From Roseivivax sp. THAF197b (lineage in GTDB: Bacteria; Pseudomonadota; Alphaproteobacteria; Rhodobacterales; Rhodobacteraceae), in contig NZ_CP045318.1 of NCBI RefSeq assembly GCF_009363255.1, positions 100,001 through 164,000 on the forward strand: 64,000 bases of DNA, in the 5' to 3' direction. This document shows, one piece after another, positions 36,526 to 46,657 of this stretch; position 1 is the first letter of the stretch; each line of letters opens with the position of its first letter. Under the pieces are notes generated by a model that searched no databases, had not been told where the DNA came from, and saw only the letters and a list, made by a program, of their open reading frames with translations. Position numbers and translations under genes: made by a program.

Positions 36526-37353
<828 letters not shown>

Positions 37354-37492
37354 GGACCTTGAATCCTTCGCTGTCGTTTTGGTTTGCGCCCTCTTAGCGC
37401 GCGACTTGCCGCAAGGAAAGCCGCTCTGCAGGTGCTGGCGGGCGCCGCCGATCCGGGCTAGGTCTGCCCGGCACATCATGACCGGAGGCCCG

Positions 37493-38335
37493 ATGAAGGA
37501 TAATCGCAAAAGCCAGTTCCGCGACGCGGGCCGGGATCGCAAGACAGCGGCCGAGGTGCCGGAGACGCCGCAGACGCAATCCGCGTCCTACCGGCTGGCC
37601 TTCACCGATGAAGAATTCATGTGTCGCCCCGAGCTTCGGCCCGTGCGGCTGCAGCTGGAACTTCTGAAAACCGAGATGCTGCTTGATGAGGCCGGGATCG
37701 AGACCACGGTCGTGATGTTCGGCGGCGCGCGCATCCCCGCGCCCGAGCGCCGCGACAAGGCCCGGACCGAAACGCTGGCCGAGCTGTCGCGCTACTACGA
37801 CGAGGCGCGCAAGTTCGCCCGCGTGCTGACCGAGCAATCGCTCAAGGCCTATGGCGGCAGCGATGTCGTCGTCACAGGCGGTGGTCCCGGCGTGATGGAG
37901 GCGGGCAATCGCGGTGCCGAGGAGGCGGGCGGTCGATCTGTCGGGCTCAATATCGTGTTGCCGCATGAGCAGGCGCCGAACCCCTACGTGACGCCGGATC
38001 TGGCCTTCAACTTCCATTACTTCGCGATCCGGAAGATGCATTTCCTGATGCGCGCGCGGGCCATTTGCGTGTTCCCCGGCGGCTTCGGCACGCTCGATGA
38101 GCTCTTCGAGGCGCTGACCCTCATCCAGACCGGCCGGATGAACCGCGTGCCGGTCCTGCTTTTCGGTGAGGCCTTCTGGCGCTCCATCGTGAACTGGGAG
38201 GCGCTGGCCGATGCCGGGACGATCGGCGCGGAGGATCTCGAGCTCTTCCGTTTCGTGGAGACGGCGGACGAGGCGCTCGAGGAAATCGCCAAATGGCCGG
38301 TGGAGCCTGCCCGGGACCGGCTCCCGCCGCGCTGA
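37493..38335 (+). CDS. LOG-family protein (TIGR00730, lysine decarboxylase-like fold)
   Basis: 280 residues. The two family signatures are present: [16 protein letters not shown] and [15 protein letters not shown]. These belong to the LOG/TIGR00730 family, whose studied members are phosphoribohydrolases that release cytokinin-type bases from nucleoside monophosphates. The N-terminal 80 residues are extra compared with short LOG proteins, as in the larger PpnN-like bacterial group. Lysine decarboxylase annotation for this fold is misleading. GGAGG precedes the start. Confidence 0.88.
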   Translation: MKDNRKSQFRDAGRDRKTAAEVPETPQTQSASYRLAFTDEEFMCRPELRPVRLQLELLKTEMLLDEAGIETTVVMFGGARIPAPERRDKARTETLAELSRYYDEARKFARVLTEQSLKAYGGSDVVVTGGGPGVMEAGNRGAEEAGGRSVGLNIVLPHEQAPNPYVTPDLAFNFHYFAIRKMHFLMRARAICVFPGGFGTLDELFEALTLIQTGRMNRVPVLLFGEAFWRSIVNWEALADAGTIGAEDLELFRFVETADEALEEIAKWPVEPARDRLPPR

Positions 38336-38470
38336 CGGCCAGGGCCTTATCGCGGAACCGCGACCGCGTTGCGCCCCTTTCCCCTCCATGCAGGCTGCGT
38401 TAGATAGCGCGGCAACCAGAGAGCCCGGGCGCGATGATCCTGCCCGGCCAACAGCACAGGAGCCGATCAC

Positions 38471-39493
38471 ATGGGCTACAAAGTTGCCGTCGTTGGTGCC
38501 ACCGGAAACGTGGGCCGCGAAATGCTGAACATTCTCTCCGAGCGGGAGTTCCCCGTCGACGAACTGGCCGCGCTGGCCTCGCGCCGGTCGCTCGGCACCG
38601 AGGTGAGCTTCGGCGATCAGACCCACAAGACGCAGGACCTCGACACGTTCGATTTCACCGGCTGGGATATCGCGCTTTTCGCCATCGGCTCGGACGCGAC
38701 GAAGAAATATGCGCCCAAGGCGGCCAAGGCGGGCTGCGTCGTGATCGATAACTCCTCGCTTTACCGCTACGACCCGGACGTGCCGCTGGTGGTGCCGGAA
38801 GTGAACCCCGAAGCGGTCGAGGGCTATTCCAAGAAGAACATCATCGCGAACCCCAACTGCTCGACCGCGCAGATGGTCGTCGCACTGAAGCCCCTGCACG
38901 ACCGTGCCAAGATCAAGCGCGTCGTGGTGTCGACCTACCAGTCGGTCTCGGGCTCCGGCAAGGAGGCGATGGACGAGCTGTGGGACCAGACCAAGGCGGT
39001 CTACAATCCCACGGATGACGTGAAGCCGAAGGTCTATCCCAAGCAGATCGCCTTCAACGTGATCCCGCATATCGACGTCTTCCTCGAGGATGGCTCCACC
39101 AAGGAAGAGTGGAAGATGGTCGCCGAGACGAAGAAGATCGTCGACGGCTCGATCAAGGTCACCGCGACCTGCGTGCGCGTTCCGGTCTTTGTGGGCCACG
39201 CGGAATCGATCAATATCGAGACCGAAGAGTTCCTCGATGAGGACGAGGCGCGCGACATCCTGCGCGAGGCGCCGGGCATCATGGTGATCGACAAGCGCGA
39301 GGACGGCGGCTACGTCACGCCGGTCGAATGCGTGGGCGATTACGCCACCTTCATCAGCCGCATCCGTCAGGATTCGACGATCGACAACGGACTGAACCTG
39401 TGGTGCGTGTCGGACAACCTGCGCAAGGGGGCGGCGCTCAATGCCGTTCAGATCGCGGAGACCTTGGGCAACCGGGTGCTGAAGAAGGGCTAA
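38471..39493 (+). CDS. asd: aspartate-semialdehyde dehydrogenase
   Basis: 340 residues. NADP-binding GATGNVG near the N-terminus, catalytic Cys in NPNCSTAQ (about residue 135), and VSTYQSVSGSGKEAM. It reduces aspartyl phosphate to aspartate semialdehyde, the branch to lysine, threonine and methionine. AGGAG lies ahead of the ATG. The 3' end overlaps the convergent hypothetical gene by 4 nt. Confidence 0.97.
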   Translation: MGYKVAVVGATGNVGREMLNILSEREFPVDELAALASRRSLGTEVSFGDQTHKTQDLDTFDFTGWDIALFAIGSDATKKYAPKAAKAGCVVIDNSSLYRYDPDVPLVVPEVNPEAVEGYSKKNIIANPNCSTAQMVVALKPLHDRAKIKRVVVSTYQSVSGSGKEAMDELWDQTKAVYNPTDDVKPKVYPKQIAFNVIPHIDVFLEDGSTKEEWKMVAETKKIVDGSIKVTATCVRVPVFVGHAESINIETEEFLDEDEARDILREAPGIMVIDKREDGGYVTPVECVGDYATFISRIRQDSTIDNGLNLWCVSDNLRKGAALNAVQIAETLGNRVLKKG

Positions 39494-39984
39494 TCGTCCT
39501 CGATCACCTGAAAGTCGTCATCATCGCCGTCGTCCCGGGCCTGGGGCGGCGGCGTTGTCGTTTCTAGGAGGCGGGTCACCAGGTGATGGTGGCTGTGCCC
39601 GGGAAAGGGCGCGCCGTAGCGACGCAGGAGGGCACCGTAGGAATGGCCAAGCTCGGATGCCTTGCACAGGCGCAGGCCCTCTGGATGGGAATGCAGCGCC
39701 AGCCCGCCCCCTGCCTCGTGCAGGGCATAGCCCTTGGCCCTGAGCCGCGCGATGAGGTCGCCCCAGTCTTGAGCTGCCGCGAAATCCTGAGCGAGGAGGA
39801 CCCGCAAGGGGCCGAGGAGCTGCTCATCCGCCCGATTGGGCGTCTTCGCGGGATAAGCCCTGCGCTTCAGATCAGCGGCGAGCGCAGAGCGGATCAGATC
39901 ACCCGGAGACATGTCGGCCGCTTTCGCGGCCTGTAGCGTCGCCCGGCGCAGATCCGGTGGCAGAAAGAGATCCATGCGTTCCAT
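39490..39984 (-). CDS. hypothetical protein with RHH-like N-terminus and a domain shared with the next gene
   Basis: 164 residues. The first 45 residues (MDLFLPPDLRRATLQAAKAA) look like a ribbon-helix-helix or MobC-like start. Residues about 70-130 (DWGDLIARLRAKGYALHEAG then LRLCKASELGHSYGALLRRY) match the divergent neighbour. The tail is very acidic (DDGDDDDFQVIEDD). The family is not named by me; the middle domain recalls regions of relaxase-type proteins. Start at 39984 or 39975. Confidence 0.7.
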   Translation of the reverse strand: MERMDLFLPPDLRRATLQAAKAADMSPGDLIRSALAADLKRRAYPAKTPNRADEQLLGPLRVLLAQDFAAAQDWGDLIARLRAKGYALHEAGGGLALHSHPEGLRLCKASELGHSYGALLRRYGAPFPGHSHHHLVTRLLETTTPPPQARDDGDDDDFQVIEDD

Positions 39985-40124
39985 CCCCGCAGGCTACGCC
40001 CGCCGATGTTAACGGATGGTAACCATAGAACCACATTCTGAAGAAAAGGTCCGCCTCGGCCCTAATTTCACCCCGAATCGCGTCTACGCTCACCGAGAAG
40101 CAAAACAGCAAGGCAGACCATGCG

Positions 40125-40439
40125 ATGGCACAGGACATCCCGCAGACCAGCAAGGCGCTCCCCGGCCGCCTCGATTGCGAAACCGCCGCATTGTTCCGCG
40201 GCTTTCTCCGCCCGATTTTCGAACACGCTCAAAGCTGGGCGGATCTCGTCACCAAGCTCACCGCGCGGGGCTATGATCTGTCTTTCCATGAAGGGCGGCT
40301 GGTGATCTCGTCGCGCGATGACGGGCGGCCGCTCTGCACCGGGCGCGATCTGGGCGAGCCGCTCTCCGCGCTTGCCGTGCGGTTCGGTCGGCCGCAGCTC
40401 AAGATCGGGCGCGACGGACGGTCCGGCTGGCTGGCCTAA
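40125..40439 (+). CDS. small protein sharing a domain with the divergent neighbour
   Basis: 104 residues. SWADLVTKLTARGYDLSFHE, GRPLCTGRDLG and LSALAVRFGRP align with the domain of the gene at 39490-39984 in pattern W-x2-L-x3-L-x2-GY, a central strand, LC-x3-DLG and L-x2-RxG. This copy has lost the RHH-like N-terminus and the acidic tail. Divergent starts are 140 nt apart, so a shared control region is likely. Function unknown. Confidence 0.7.
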   Translation: MAQDIPQTSKALPGRLDCETAALFRGFLRPIFEHAQSWADLVTKLTARGYDLSFHEGRLVISSRDDGRPLCTGRDLGEPLSALAVRFGRPQLKIGRDGRSGWLA

Positions 40440-40458
40440 GCAGGGCTGAGCAAGTCTG

Positions 40459-41112
40459 TCAGACGGCGGTATAAATCCCGTTCGCGGGATCGAACTGCTC
40501 TAGGCTGCCTTCCGCGATATCGGTCCAGAGGCCGTGCAGGGACAGCCCGCCCGCCTCGACCGCTTCCTTGACGAAGGGGAAGGTCATCAGGTTGTCGAGC
40601 GAGACGAGCACCGCCTCTTTCTCCAGTGCCCGCGCCGCCTCCGTTTCATCGACGCCGCGCGCCTTCACCCGCTCATAGCCGGGCCGCAGAATATCCATCC
40701 AGCGCCCGACGAAGCTCGTCTTCTCCTCGAGCGCAGGGGCCCGGCCGCTGCACATGTCAAGACAGCCCTGCACGCCGCCGCAGCTGGAATGTCCAAGCAC
40801 GATCAGGTGCGAGACACGCAAGGCGGTCACCGCGTATTCGACGGCCGCAGATGTGCCGTGCTGGTTGCCGTCGGGCTCGTAGGGCGGCACCAGGTTCGCG
40901 ATATTGCGGTGAATGAAGAATTCACCCTGATCCGCACCGAAGATCGAGGTGACATGCACCCGGCTGTCGCAGCACGAAATCACCATTGCGCGCGGGCGCT
41001 GCCCCTCGACCGCGAGCCTGCGATACCATGCGCTGTTGTCTGCATAAGCCGTGGCCTTCCAGCCGTGATAGCGTGTCACGAGGTAACTCGGCAGGGGGCG
41101 GACGAATTTCAT
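40459..41112 (-). CDS. beta-class carbonic anhydrase
   Basis: 217 residues. Zinc ligands are visible: Cys in CCDSRV and the His/Cys pair in LGHSSCGGV, with Asp-Arg next to the first Cys as the catalytic dyad. It hydrates CO2 to bicarbonate, supplying carboxylases and CarAB. The ATG at 41112 fits a GGAG just ahead and the usual N-terminus (RPLPSYLVTRYHGWKA). Longer upstream frames lack support. Confidence 0.94.
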   Translation of the reverse strand: MKFVRPLPSYLVTRYHGWKATAYADNSAWYRRLAVEGQRPRAMVISCCDSRVHVTSIFGADQGEFFIHRNIANLVPPYEPDGNQHGTSAAVEYAVTALRVSHLIVLGHSSCGGVQGCLDMCSGRAPALEEKTSFVGRWMDILRPGYERVKARGVDETEAARALEKEAVLVSLDNLMTFPFVKEAVEAGGLSLHGLWTDIAEGSLEQFDPANGIYTAV

Positions 41113-41263
41113 ACGGCTCTCCGGGGTCTTCCTGTCTTCCCGGATAAGCGTCATTTGCATGAAATTCGAGAGAAAAGGCATTTGGCTGGAAACGTTTTCT
41201 GAAGCCCTTCGTGGCAAAGTCTCCCTTGGGTATACGGGGTATTTGGACGAAGGGAGCCAGGTC

Positions 41264-41644
41264 ATGGCACCGATAAAGATGCTCGCGCCGCACGAACCGG
41301 CGCGACTGGATATAGACACGCTTTCCGATCTCTATGGCGATATGGGCCCCTCGGCGGCTGAGGAAGCGGTCTGCCGCGCGATGGAGGAGCTGGCCTTGCG
41401 TCTGGCCGAGGCGGAGCGCGCTTTTCGAAGCGACGATTGGCCAGAGATGGGCAATGTCTTGCGCCGCGTGATCGCCATCGCACGCCAGATCGGCATGGTG
41501 GGCCTCGTGCGGGTCGCGCGCGATTGCCGGGCCTGCCTCGAGGTCGGTGACAGCGTTGCGTTGGCCGCCACGCTCGCGCGGCTTCTGCGCACCGGCGAAC
41601 GGTCGCTTCTGGCCCTTTGGGATCGTCAGGACCTGACCCTGTAG
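41264..41644 (+). CDS. small all-helical protein, possibly degenerate Hpt-like
   Basis: 126 residues from the ATG at 41264 (GGAG 8 nt ahead). It is helical throughout. Segments NVLRRVIAIARQIGMVGLVR and VARDCRACLEVGDSVALAAT have the spacing of a histidine phosphotransfer bundle, but no His is at the phosphorylation site. A signalling adaptor is possible, but other helical folds are as likely. It is divergent from the carbonic anhydrase. Confidence 0.6.
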   Translation: MAPIKMLAPHEPARLDIDTLSDLYGDMGPSAAEEAVCRAMEELALRLAEAERAFRSDDWPEMGNVLRRVIAIARQIGMVGLVRVARDCRACLEVGDSVALAATLARLLRTGERSLLALWDRQDLTL

Positions 41645-41759
41645 CGGGCTCCCCTGCGGTCCCCCGGGGCGGTCATGGCGCCGTCGGGCAAACTGACCCT
41701 TGTAGCGCGGGCCGCATGGATTAGGCTCCCGCGGAACAGGCCCCATGCCAGAGGACACC

Positions 41760-43145
41760 ATGACGCTCCGCTTTGCATCCGCCACAGACGGCGCACTCGA
41801 TCTTCATGTGCTCGAACAGGGTCAGGTTGCCCAATGGCTGGAGGGGCAGGAGCCCCGTGTCGCGGCCTGGGTCGAGGCCAGCGGCTTCGAAGGCGCCATT
41901 GGCGAAGCGGTTTTGATACCGGGCCCGGATGGGGCGCCGGTCGCCGCGCTGGCAGGCTATGGCACGCCCGCTTCCCGCGCGCGCAGCCATTTCGCATTGG
42001 CCGCCGCCGCTCCCCGTTTCAAGGGGCATGTCCTGCGGGTCGCGGATGGGCTGCCCGCAGACGACGCGGAACGCGAAGCGCTGGGCTGGCTTCTGAGCGG
42101 ATATGGCTTCTCGCGCTACCGCGATCAGACGCCGAAGATCGGGGAACTCGTGGCGCCGGATGGGATCGATGCGGGCCGCGTCGAAGCGCTGGCCGCAGCA
42201 GAAGCGCTGACCCGCGACCTGATCAACACGCCCGCAGCCGATATGGGGCCGGAAGCGCTGGAAGCGGCCGTCAGGGATCTTGCCCGCGATCACGACGCGC
42301 ATGTGGATGTCATCGCAGGGCAGGGCCTGCTCGAGCACAATTTTCCCATGATCCATGCCGTGGGTCGTGCCGCGAAAGATGACCCGAGGCTGATCGACAT
42401 GCTCTGGGGATCCGAAGGGCCGCGGCTGACCCTTGTCGGCAAGGGCGTATGTTTCGACACGGGCGGGCTGAACCTCAAACCCGGCGCCTCGATGGGCTTG
42501 ATGAAAAAGGACATGGGCGGTGCGGCAACCGTGCTCGGCCTCGCCAAGGCGATCATGGAGCTGGACCTCAAGCTGCAGCTGCGCGTCCTTGTTCCGGCGG
42601 TCGAAAATTCCGTCGCAGGCGACAGCTTCCGCCCGCAGGACATCCTGACATCGCGCAAGGGCCTGACGGTGGAGATCAACAATACCGATGCCGAGGGGCG
42701 GCTTGTTCTGGCCGATGCGCTGGCGCTTGCCGATGAGACGACGCCGGATCTGATCCTGTCCATGGCGACGCTGACCGGGGCGGCCCGTGTGGCCGTGGGC
42801 CCCGATATCGCGCCGTTCTTCGCCACAGATGACCGGATTGCGCAGGCGCTGGAGGCAGCAGCACCCGGCGCGGCCGACCCGGTATGGCGCCTGCCTTACC
42901 ACGCCCCTTACGAGACGATGATCGAACCGGGCATTGCCGATCTCGACAATGCGCCGAAGGGCGGGTTTGCCGGGGCGATCACGGCCGCGCTCTTCCTGCG
43001 CCGCTTCGTGACCGATACGCCGCGCTACGCGCATTTCGACATCTACGGCTGGCAGCCGCAGGCCGCGCCCGGTCGCAGCAAGGGCGGGGTCGGACAGGGC
43101 GCGCGCGCCATCCTCGCCGCATTGCCGGAGCTTCTTGACCTGTGA
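41760..43145 (+). CDS. M17 leucyl aminopeptidase family protein
   Basis: 461 residues from 41760; an ATG at 41745 would add five. The M17 metal and substrate motifs are present: VGKGVCFDTGGLNLKPG (Lys and Asp), KKDMGGAA and NTDAEGRLVLADAL. It is a two-zinc exopeptidase releasing N-terminal residues in the cytoplasm. The N-terminal domain is divergent, so PepA or PepB cannot be separated. It is coupled to the NlpC/P60 gene by a GTGA overlap. Confidence 0.93.
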   Translation: MTLRFASATDGALDLHVLEQGQVAQWLEGQEPRVAAWVEASGFEGAIGEAVLIPGPDGAPVAALAGYGTPASRARSHFALAAAAPRFKGHVLRVADGLPADDAEREALGWLLSGYGFSRYRDQTPKIGELVAPDGIDAGRVEALAAAEALTRDLINTPAADMGPEALEAAVRDLARDHDAHVDVIAGQGLLEHNFPMIHAVGRAAKDDPRLIDMLWGSEGPRLTLVGKGVCFDTGGLNLKPGASMGLMKKDMGGAATVLGLAKAIMELDLKLQLRVLVPAVENSVAGDSFRPQDILTSRKGLTVEINNTDAEGRLVLADALALADETTPDLILSMATLTGAARVAVGPDIAPFFATDDRIAQALEAAAPGAADPVWRLPYHAPYETMIEPGIADLDNAPKGGFAGAITAALFLRRFVTDTPRYAHFDIYGWQPQAAPGRSKGGVGQGARAILAALPELLDL

Positions 43146-44014
43146 GCGACGGCACGCAATCCGCAATACCGACGGACCGGCGCCTTCTGGCAGCCAACGG
43201 GCGCGTGGCGGCGGACGCGCTGAAGGGAGAAGTCGCCGCGGATCGCTTCGTCGCCGGGCAAGTGCGCCGGGTCGGCGTACCCGTCGCGGACCTCTTGCGC
43301 GATCCCGGCGGGACAAGGGACCGCCAACTCCTGATGGGGGCGCGGATCACGCTGTTCGAGACGCGGGACGGTTGGGCCTTCGTGCAAGCCGATGCGGATG
43401 GCTATGTGGGTTATGTGGCCGAAGACGCCCTCGTCGCGGATCATCCCGTCACACACCGCGTCGCGGCCCGGGCCACGCATCTTTACGAGGCCCCCTCGAT
43501 CAAGGCGCCGGAGCGCGCGACGCTCAGCCTTGGCACGATTGTCGCCGTCTCGGGCGCCGACGGAGCCTTCGCCCGGACAGAGGCGGGGTACATCCCCAGC
43601 GTTCATCTCGAGGCGATCGACACGGTGCACGCCGATCCAGTCGCCGTGGCGGAGCGCCTGCTGGGCACGCCTTATCTCTGGGGCGGAAACTCGGCCCAGG
43701 GGATCGATTGCTCGGGCCTTGTTCAGATCGGCTGTCACTTTGCGGGCCTCGATTGCCCTGGCGACAGCGACCTGCAAGAGGCCGCCTTCGCCCCCTTTCG
43801 CACGCAAGACGCGCCGCGCCGGGGCGATATTCTGTTCTGGCGGGGCCACGTGGCCTGGGTGTCCGCGCCCGACACGATCCTGCATGCCAATGCGCATCAC
43901 ATGGCCGTCGCCTATGAAGGGCTCGATGCCGCTGTCGCCCGGATCGCGGCACAGGGCGATGGTTCCGTCACGTCCCATGTCAGGCTCCAGCTAGAGGTTT
44001 CCCATGACCCATGA
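43142..44014 (+). CDS. NlpC/P60 family peptidase with SH3-like domains
   Basis: 290 residues, GTG start overlapping the aminopeptidase stop. Two bacterial SH3-like segments (about 35-90 and 100-155) precede an NlpC/P60 domain with catalytic Cys in GIDCSGLVQIG and His in WRGHVAWV. It has no signal peptide, so a cytoplasmic role in cleaving recycled gamma-D-Glu-DAP muropeptides is likely, working with the aminopeptidase upstream. This fits YkfC-like enzymes. Confidence 0.9.
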   Translation: MSDGTQSAIPTDRRLLAANGRVAADALKGEVAADRFVAGQVRRVGVPVADLLRDPGGTRDRQLLMGARITLFETRDGWAFVQADADGYVGYVAEDALVADHPVTHRVAARATHLYEAPSIKAPERATLSLGTIVAVSGADGAFARTEAGYIPSVHLEAIDTVHADPVAVAERLLGTPYLWGGNSAQGIDCSGLVQIGCHFAGLDCPGDSDLQEAAFAPFRTQDAPRRGDILFWRGHVAWVSAPDTILHANAHHMAVAYEGLDAAVARIAAQGDGSVTSHVRLQLEVSHDP

Positions 44015-44957
44015 TCCCTTCTTCCAACCGGTCTCGGGCTTCGATTTGCCGCGCTTTGCCGGTGTGCCGACCTTCATGCGTTTGCCCCATGTGCCGCTCG
44101 ATCATCCGCGTCTGGGCGAGGTCGAGGTCGGGCTCGTTGGCGTGCCCTGGGACAGCGGGACGACGAACCGGCCCGGCCCGCGTCATGGGCCACGGCAGCT
44201 CCGCGACGCGTCCACCATGATCCGGGCGCAGCATCCGGTGACCGGTCATCGCCCGTTCGAGGCGGTGCGCTGCGCCGATCTGGGCGACGTCGGCCCGAAC
44301 CCCGCGGATATTCCCGCCACGATGGAGCGGATTACCGCCTTCTATCAGGATCTGCGCGCCTCCGGCATCCGGCCGCTGACGGCGGGCGGCGATCACCTGA
44401 CCTCGCTTCCGATCCTGCGCGCGCTGGCTGCGGATGGGCCGCTCGGCATGGTGCATTTCGACAGCCATACGGACCTTTTCCATTCGTATTTCGGCGGCAC
44501 GATGTACACCCACGGAACACCGTTCCGGCGTGCGGTCGAGGAAGAACTGCTCGATCCGAAGCGGATCGTGATGATTGGCATTCGCGGCACCGCCTATGAC
44601 ACGGAGGATCGGGATTTCGCCAAGGCTTGCGGCATCCGTGTGATCCCGATCGAGGAGTTTCACGGCCGCGGCGTCAAGGACGTGATGTCCGAGGCGCGTG
44701 ACGTGGTGGGGCAGGACCGGACCTATGTGAGCTACGACATTGACTTCGTGGACCCGGCCTTCGCGCCCGGCACGGGAACGCCGGAGGTGGGTGGCCCCAA
44801 TTCGTTTGAGGCGCTGTGCGTCTGTCGGGAACTGACCGGTCTGAACATAGTGGGGGCGGATATGGTCGAGGTGTCGCCGCCCTTCGATCCGTCCGGCGCG
44901 ACGGCCTATCTTGGCGTGTCGATCATGTTCGAACTTTTATGTGCGATGACCGCGTAA
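44004..44957 (+). CDS. speB: ureohydrolase (agmatinase or guanidinobutyrase type)
   Basis: 317 residues. Mn-binding motifs of the arginase/agmatinase superfamily are intact: GGDHLTS, FDSHTDL and SYDIDFVDPAFAPGTGTPE. It overlaps the NlpC/P60 gene by 11 nt, in a different frame. The reaction releases urea from a guanidino compound. Agmatine is the default guess, but guanidinobutyrate or another substrate is possible. Followed by two palindromes that probably end the operon. Confidence 0.85.
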   Translation: MTHDPFFQPVSGFDLPRFAGVPTFMRLPHVPLDHPRLGEVEVGLVGVPWDSGTTNRPGPRHGPRQLRDASTMIRAQHPVTGHRPFEAVRCADLGDVGPNPADIPATMERITAFYQDLRASGIRPLTAGGDHLTSLPILRALAADGPLGMVHFDSHTDLFHSYFGGTMYTHGTPFRRAVEEELLDPKRIVMIGIRGTAYDTEDRDFAKACGIRVIPIEEFHGRGVKDVMSEARDVVGQDRTYVSYDIDFVDPAFAPGTGTPEVGGPNSFEALCVCRELTGLNIVGADMVEVSPPFDPSGATAYLGVSIMFELLCAMTA

Positions 44958-44959
44958 AC

Positions 44960-45005
44960 TAAACCATTAATTAATGGTTTAGGAACGATCTTAATTAAGA
45001 TCGTT
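44960..45005. terminator. two perfect 22-bp palindromes, AT-rich
   Basis: 44960-44981 and 44984-45005 are each a perfect palindrome, 2 bp apart. Both are centred on TTAATTAA, with arms TAAACCA and AACGATC respectively. They fill the gap between the convergent ureohydrolase and DUF2794 genes, with T/A runs at the feet. Bidirectional termination is the simplest role. A protein-binding or replication-related role is possible. Confidence 0.65.
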
Positions 45006-45028
45006 TTAAAGATGTGCGTGAATCTGGA

Positions 45029-45367
45029 TCAAACGGCGCGGATCAGCTTGCGCTCCAGCACGCGCAGGACCGTCTTCAGATCATGACCCCGTTTCAAGAT
45101 CTGACCGTCCATGCCGACGACCGAGTACATCCCTTGCCGGTTGCGCAGCTTGGGGCGCTTCTCGATCCTGTAGATCGGCTGCTCCGCCGCGCGGCGGAAA
45201 ATGGAAAAGACAGCGGCATCGCGCAAAGCCGATATGCCGTAATCCCGCCATTCGCCCGCAGCGACCATGCGTCCGTAAAGCGACAGGATCTCGTTCAACT
45301 CGAGCCGGTGGAACATCACCGTTTCGGTCAGCTCGGGCCGGTTAGGGAAGGGCGTGAGCGAGTTCAT
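45029..45367 (-). CDS. DUF2794 family protein
   Basis: 112 residues from the ATG at 45367. Blocks TVMFHRLELNEILSLYGRMV, GEWRDYGISAL and AVFSIFRRAAEQPIYRIEK are those of DUF2794, an alphaproteobacterial family of unknown function. The final segment is basic. An upstream in-frame extension to 45484 overlaps the phosphatase gene and is unlikely. Confidence 0.9.
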   Translation of the reverse strand: MNSLTPFPNRPELTETVMFHRLELNEILSLYGRMVAAGEWRDYGISALRDAAVFSIFRRAAEQPIYRIEKRPKLRNRQGMYSVVGMDGQILKRGHDLKTVLRVLERKLIRAV

Positions 45368-45416
45368 GAACCAAAGGTGCGGTGCAGGCCCGCTGAAATC
45401 AAGGCTTTTGCGGACC

Positions 45417-46073
45417 TTAAAGATGCGTACGGGACAGGCGCCGCTCCTGCGGCTCGAGATGCGGGCAGGCATTGAACTGCGCAAGGGCGAGGCCCGAGGG
45501 CATCATTTGCAGCCGGTGCACGGAGGTGTTCTCGATCGAAAGGCACATCAGCGCGAAGGCGTCGATATCGAGGCGCAGGGCGATCCGCATCGCCATCCCG
45601 ATGACGCCGCCCGAGGTCACCGCGACGCTGGGTCCATGCCCGGCGGACAGCTCGCGCAGGACGTCCGCCACGCGCGTCTCGAAGCTCTCGAAAGTTTCCG
45701 GCGCACCCGCGATTTCGCCGCGCGCCCATGCACCGAACATGCGTGGCAGATGGGTCAGGAAAGCGGCCCTGTCCTGGGGCATCGCCACCCCGTGCTCGGC
45801 CTCGAAGGCCTGGGCGAGGGTGAAATATTCTAGCTCGTTCAGTCGCGGATCTCGTGCGGGTGGGGTCTCCGCCACGGCCATTTCCGCGAGTGTCTCCGAT
45901 TGGCGCTGCAAGGTGCCCGAGACCGCGTGGGAGAACCGCTCGCCATTGTCGCGCAGATGGGCCCCGAGCCAGCGCGCTTGGATCCGCCCGAGATCGCTGA
46001 GGCGGTCGTAGTCCGTGTCGTCCCGCGCACCCGAATTGGCCTGACCGTGACGGACGAGAAGGATCTGGGACAT
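45417..46073 (-). CDS. histidine phosphatase family protein
   Basis: 218 residues. The phosphate pocket LVRHGQANSG near the N-terminus contains the phospho-accepting His of the RHG motif, and VAVTSGGVIGMAMR holds the second-half loop. The usual second catalytic His of this loop (often SHGG) reads TSGG here, so activity may be reduced. Substrate unknown. It lies 49 nt upstream of DUF2794 on the same strand. Confidence 0.85.
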   Translation of the reverse strand: MSQILLVRHGQANSGARDDTDYDRLSDLGRIQARWLGAHLRDNGERFSHAVSGTLQRQSETLAEMAVAETPPARDPRLNELEYFTLAQAFEAEHGVAMPQDRAAFLTHLPRMFGAWARGEIAGAPETFESFETRVADVLRELSAGHGPSVAVTSGGVIGMAMRIALRLDIDAFALMCLSIENTSVHRLQMMPSGLALAQFNACPHLEPQERRLSRTHL

Positions 46074-46269
46074 GAAGGGTGCTCCAAGCGGCGTTGCCCG
46101 GACCTAGACCCGATCCCGCAAAAGGAAAACCCGCACATAGTCCGAAAGTCCTACAGACTTTCGTCGCGGGCTTTGGAAATCTTGACGTCTGCACAATTGG
46201 CGCGGTCAAGACAGGCTATCCGACATTCCGGGTGGCCAGGCCTGTGCCCCGCATCCCTAGGAGACAGCC

Positions 46270-46563
46270 ATGTGCCAGGTTTATGCCGGTCAGGACCGGT
46301 CGCGGTATCGGTCCACCACGCGCCGGGTGCGCATCAACGGGCAATCCACCTCGATCCGGTTGGAGAATGCCTTCTGGGCGACCCTCGATGAGATTGCCAC
46401 CGGCGAGGGCGTCAGCACGCCCACGTTCCTGTCCAAACTCCATTCCGAAGTGCTGGAGCGGCAGGGCGAGCCGGAGAATTTCTCGTCGCTCCTGCGCACG
46501 ACCTGCCTGATCTATGCGGGTCGGAGCGCAGCCGCCGCGCCGCTCGTCATCGCGGCGGAGTGA
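46270..46563 (+). CDS. ribbon-helix-helix domain protein
   Basis: 97 residues. Residues about 16-70 (RRVRINGQSTSIRLENAFWA, TLDEIATGEGVSTPTFLSKL) form the RHH_4-type fold common in alphaproteobacterial small regulators. AGGAGA precedes the ATG. A hairpin GAAAGTC/GACTTTC (46144-46162) lies in the upstream region between it and the phosphatase. Likely a DNA-binding dimer, target unknown. Confidence 0.82.
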   Translation: MCQVYAGQDRSRYRSTTRRVRINGQSTSIRLENAFWATLDEIATGEGVSTPTFLSKLHSEVLERQGEPENFSSLLRTTCLIYAGRSAAAAPLVIAAE

Positions 46564-46657
46564 CAAAGGCGGCGCTGTAGTAACAGTCTACTACCCACGC
46601 CGGAGCGTGCCTTCCTAGGCTTGGATCAATCGCGACGATTTTTCCAAGGGAGGCTTC

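Noticed and set aside
44982..45004. GGAAC-N15-CGTT resembling an EcfG promoter
   Set aside because: Spacing is 15 rather than 16-17, it is formed by the second palindrome, and no gene lies downstream on that strand.
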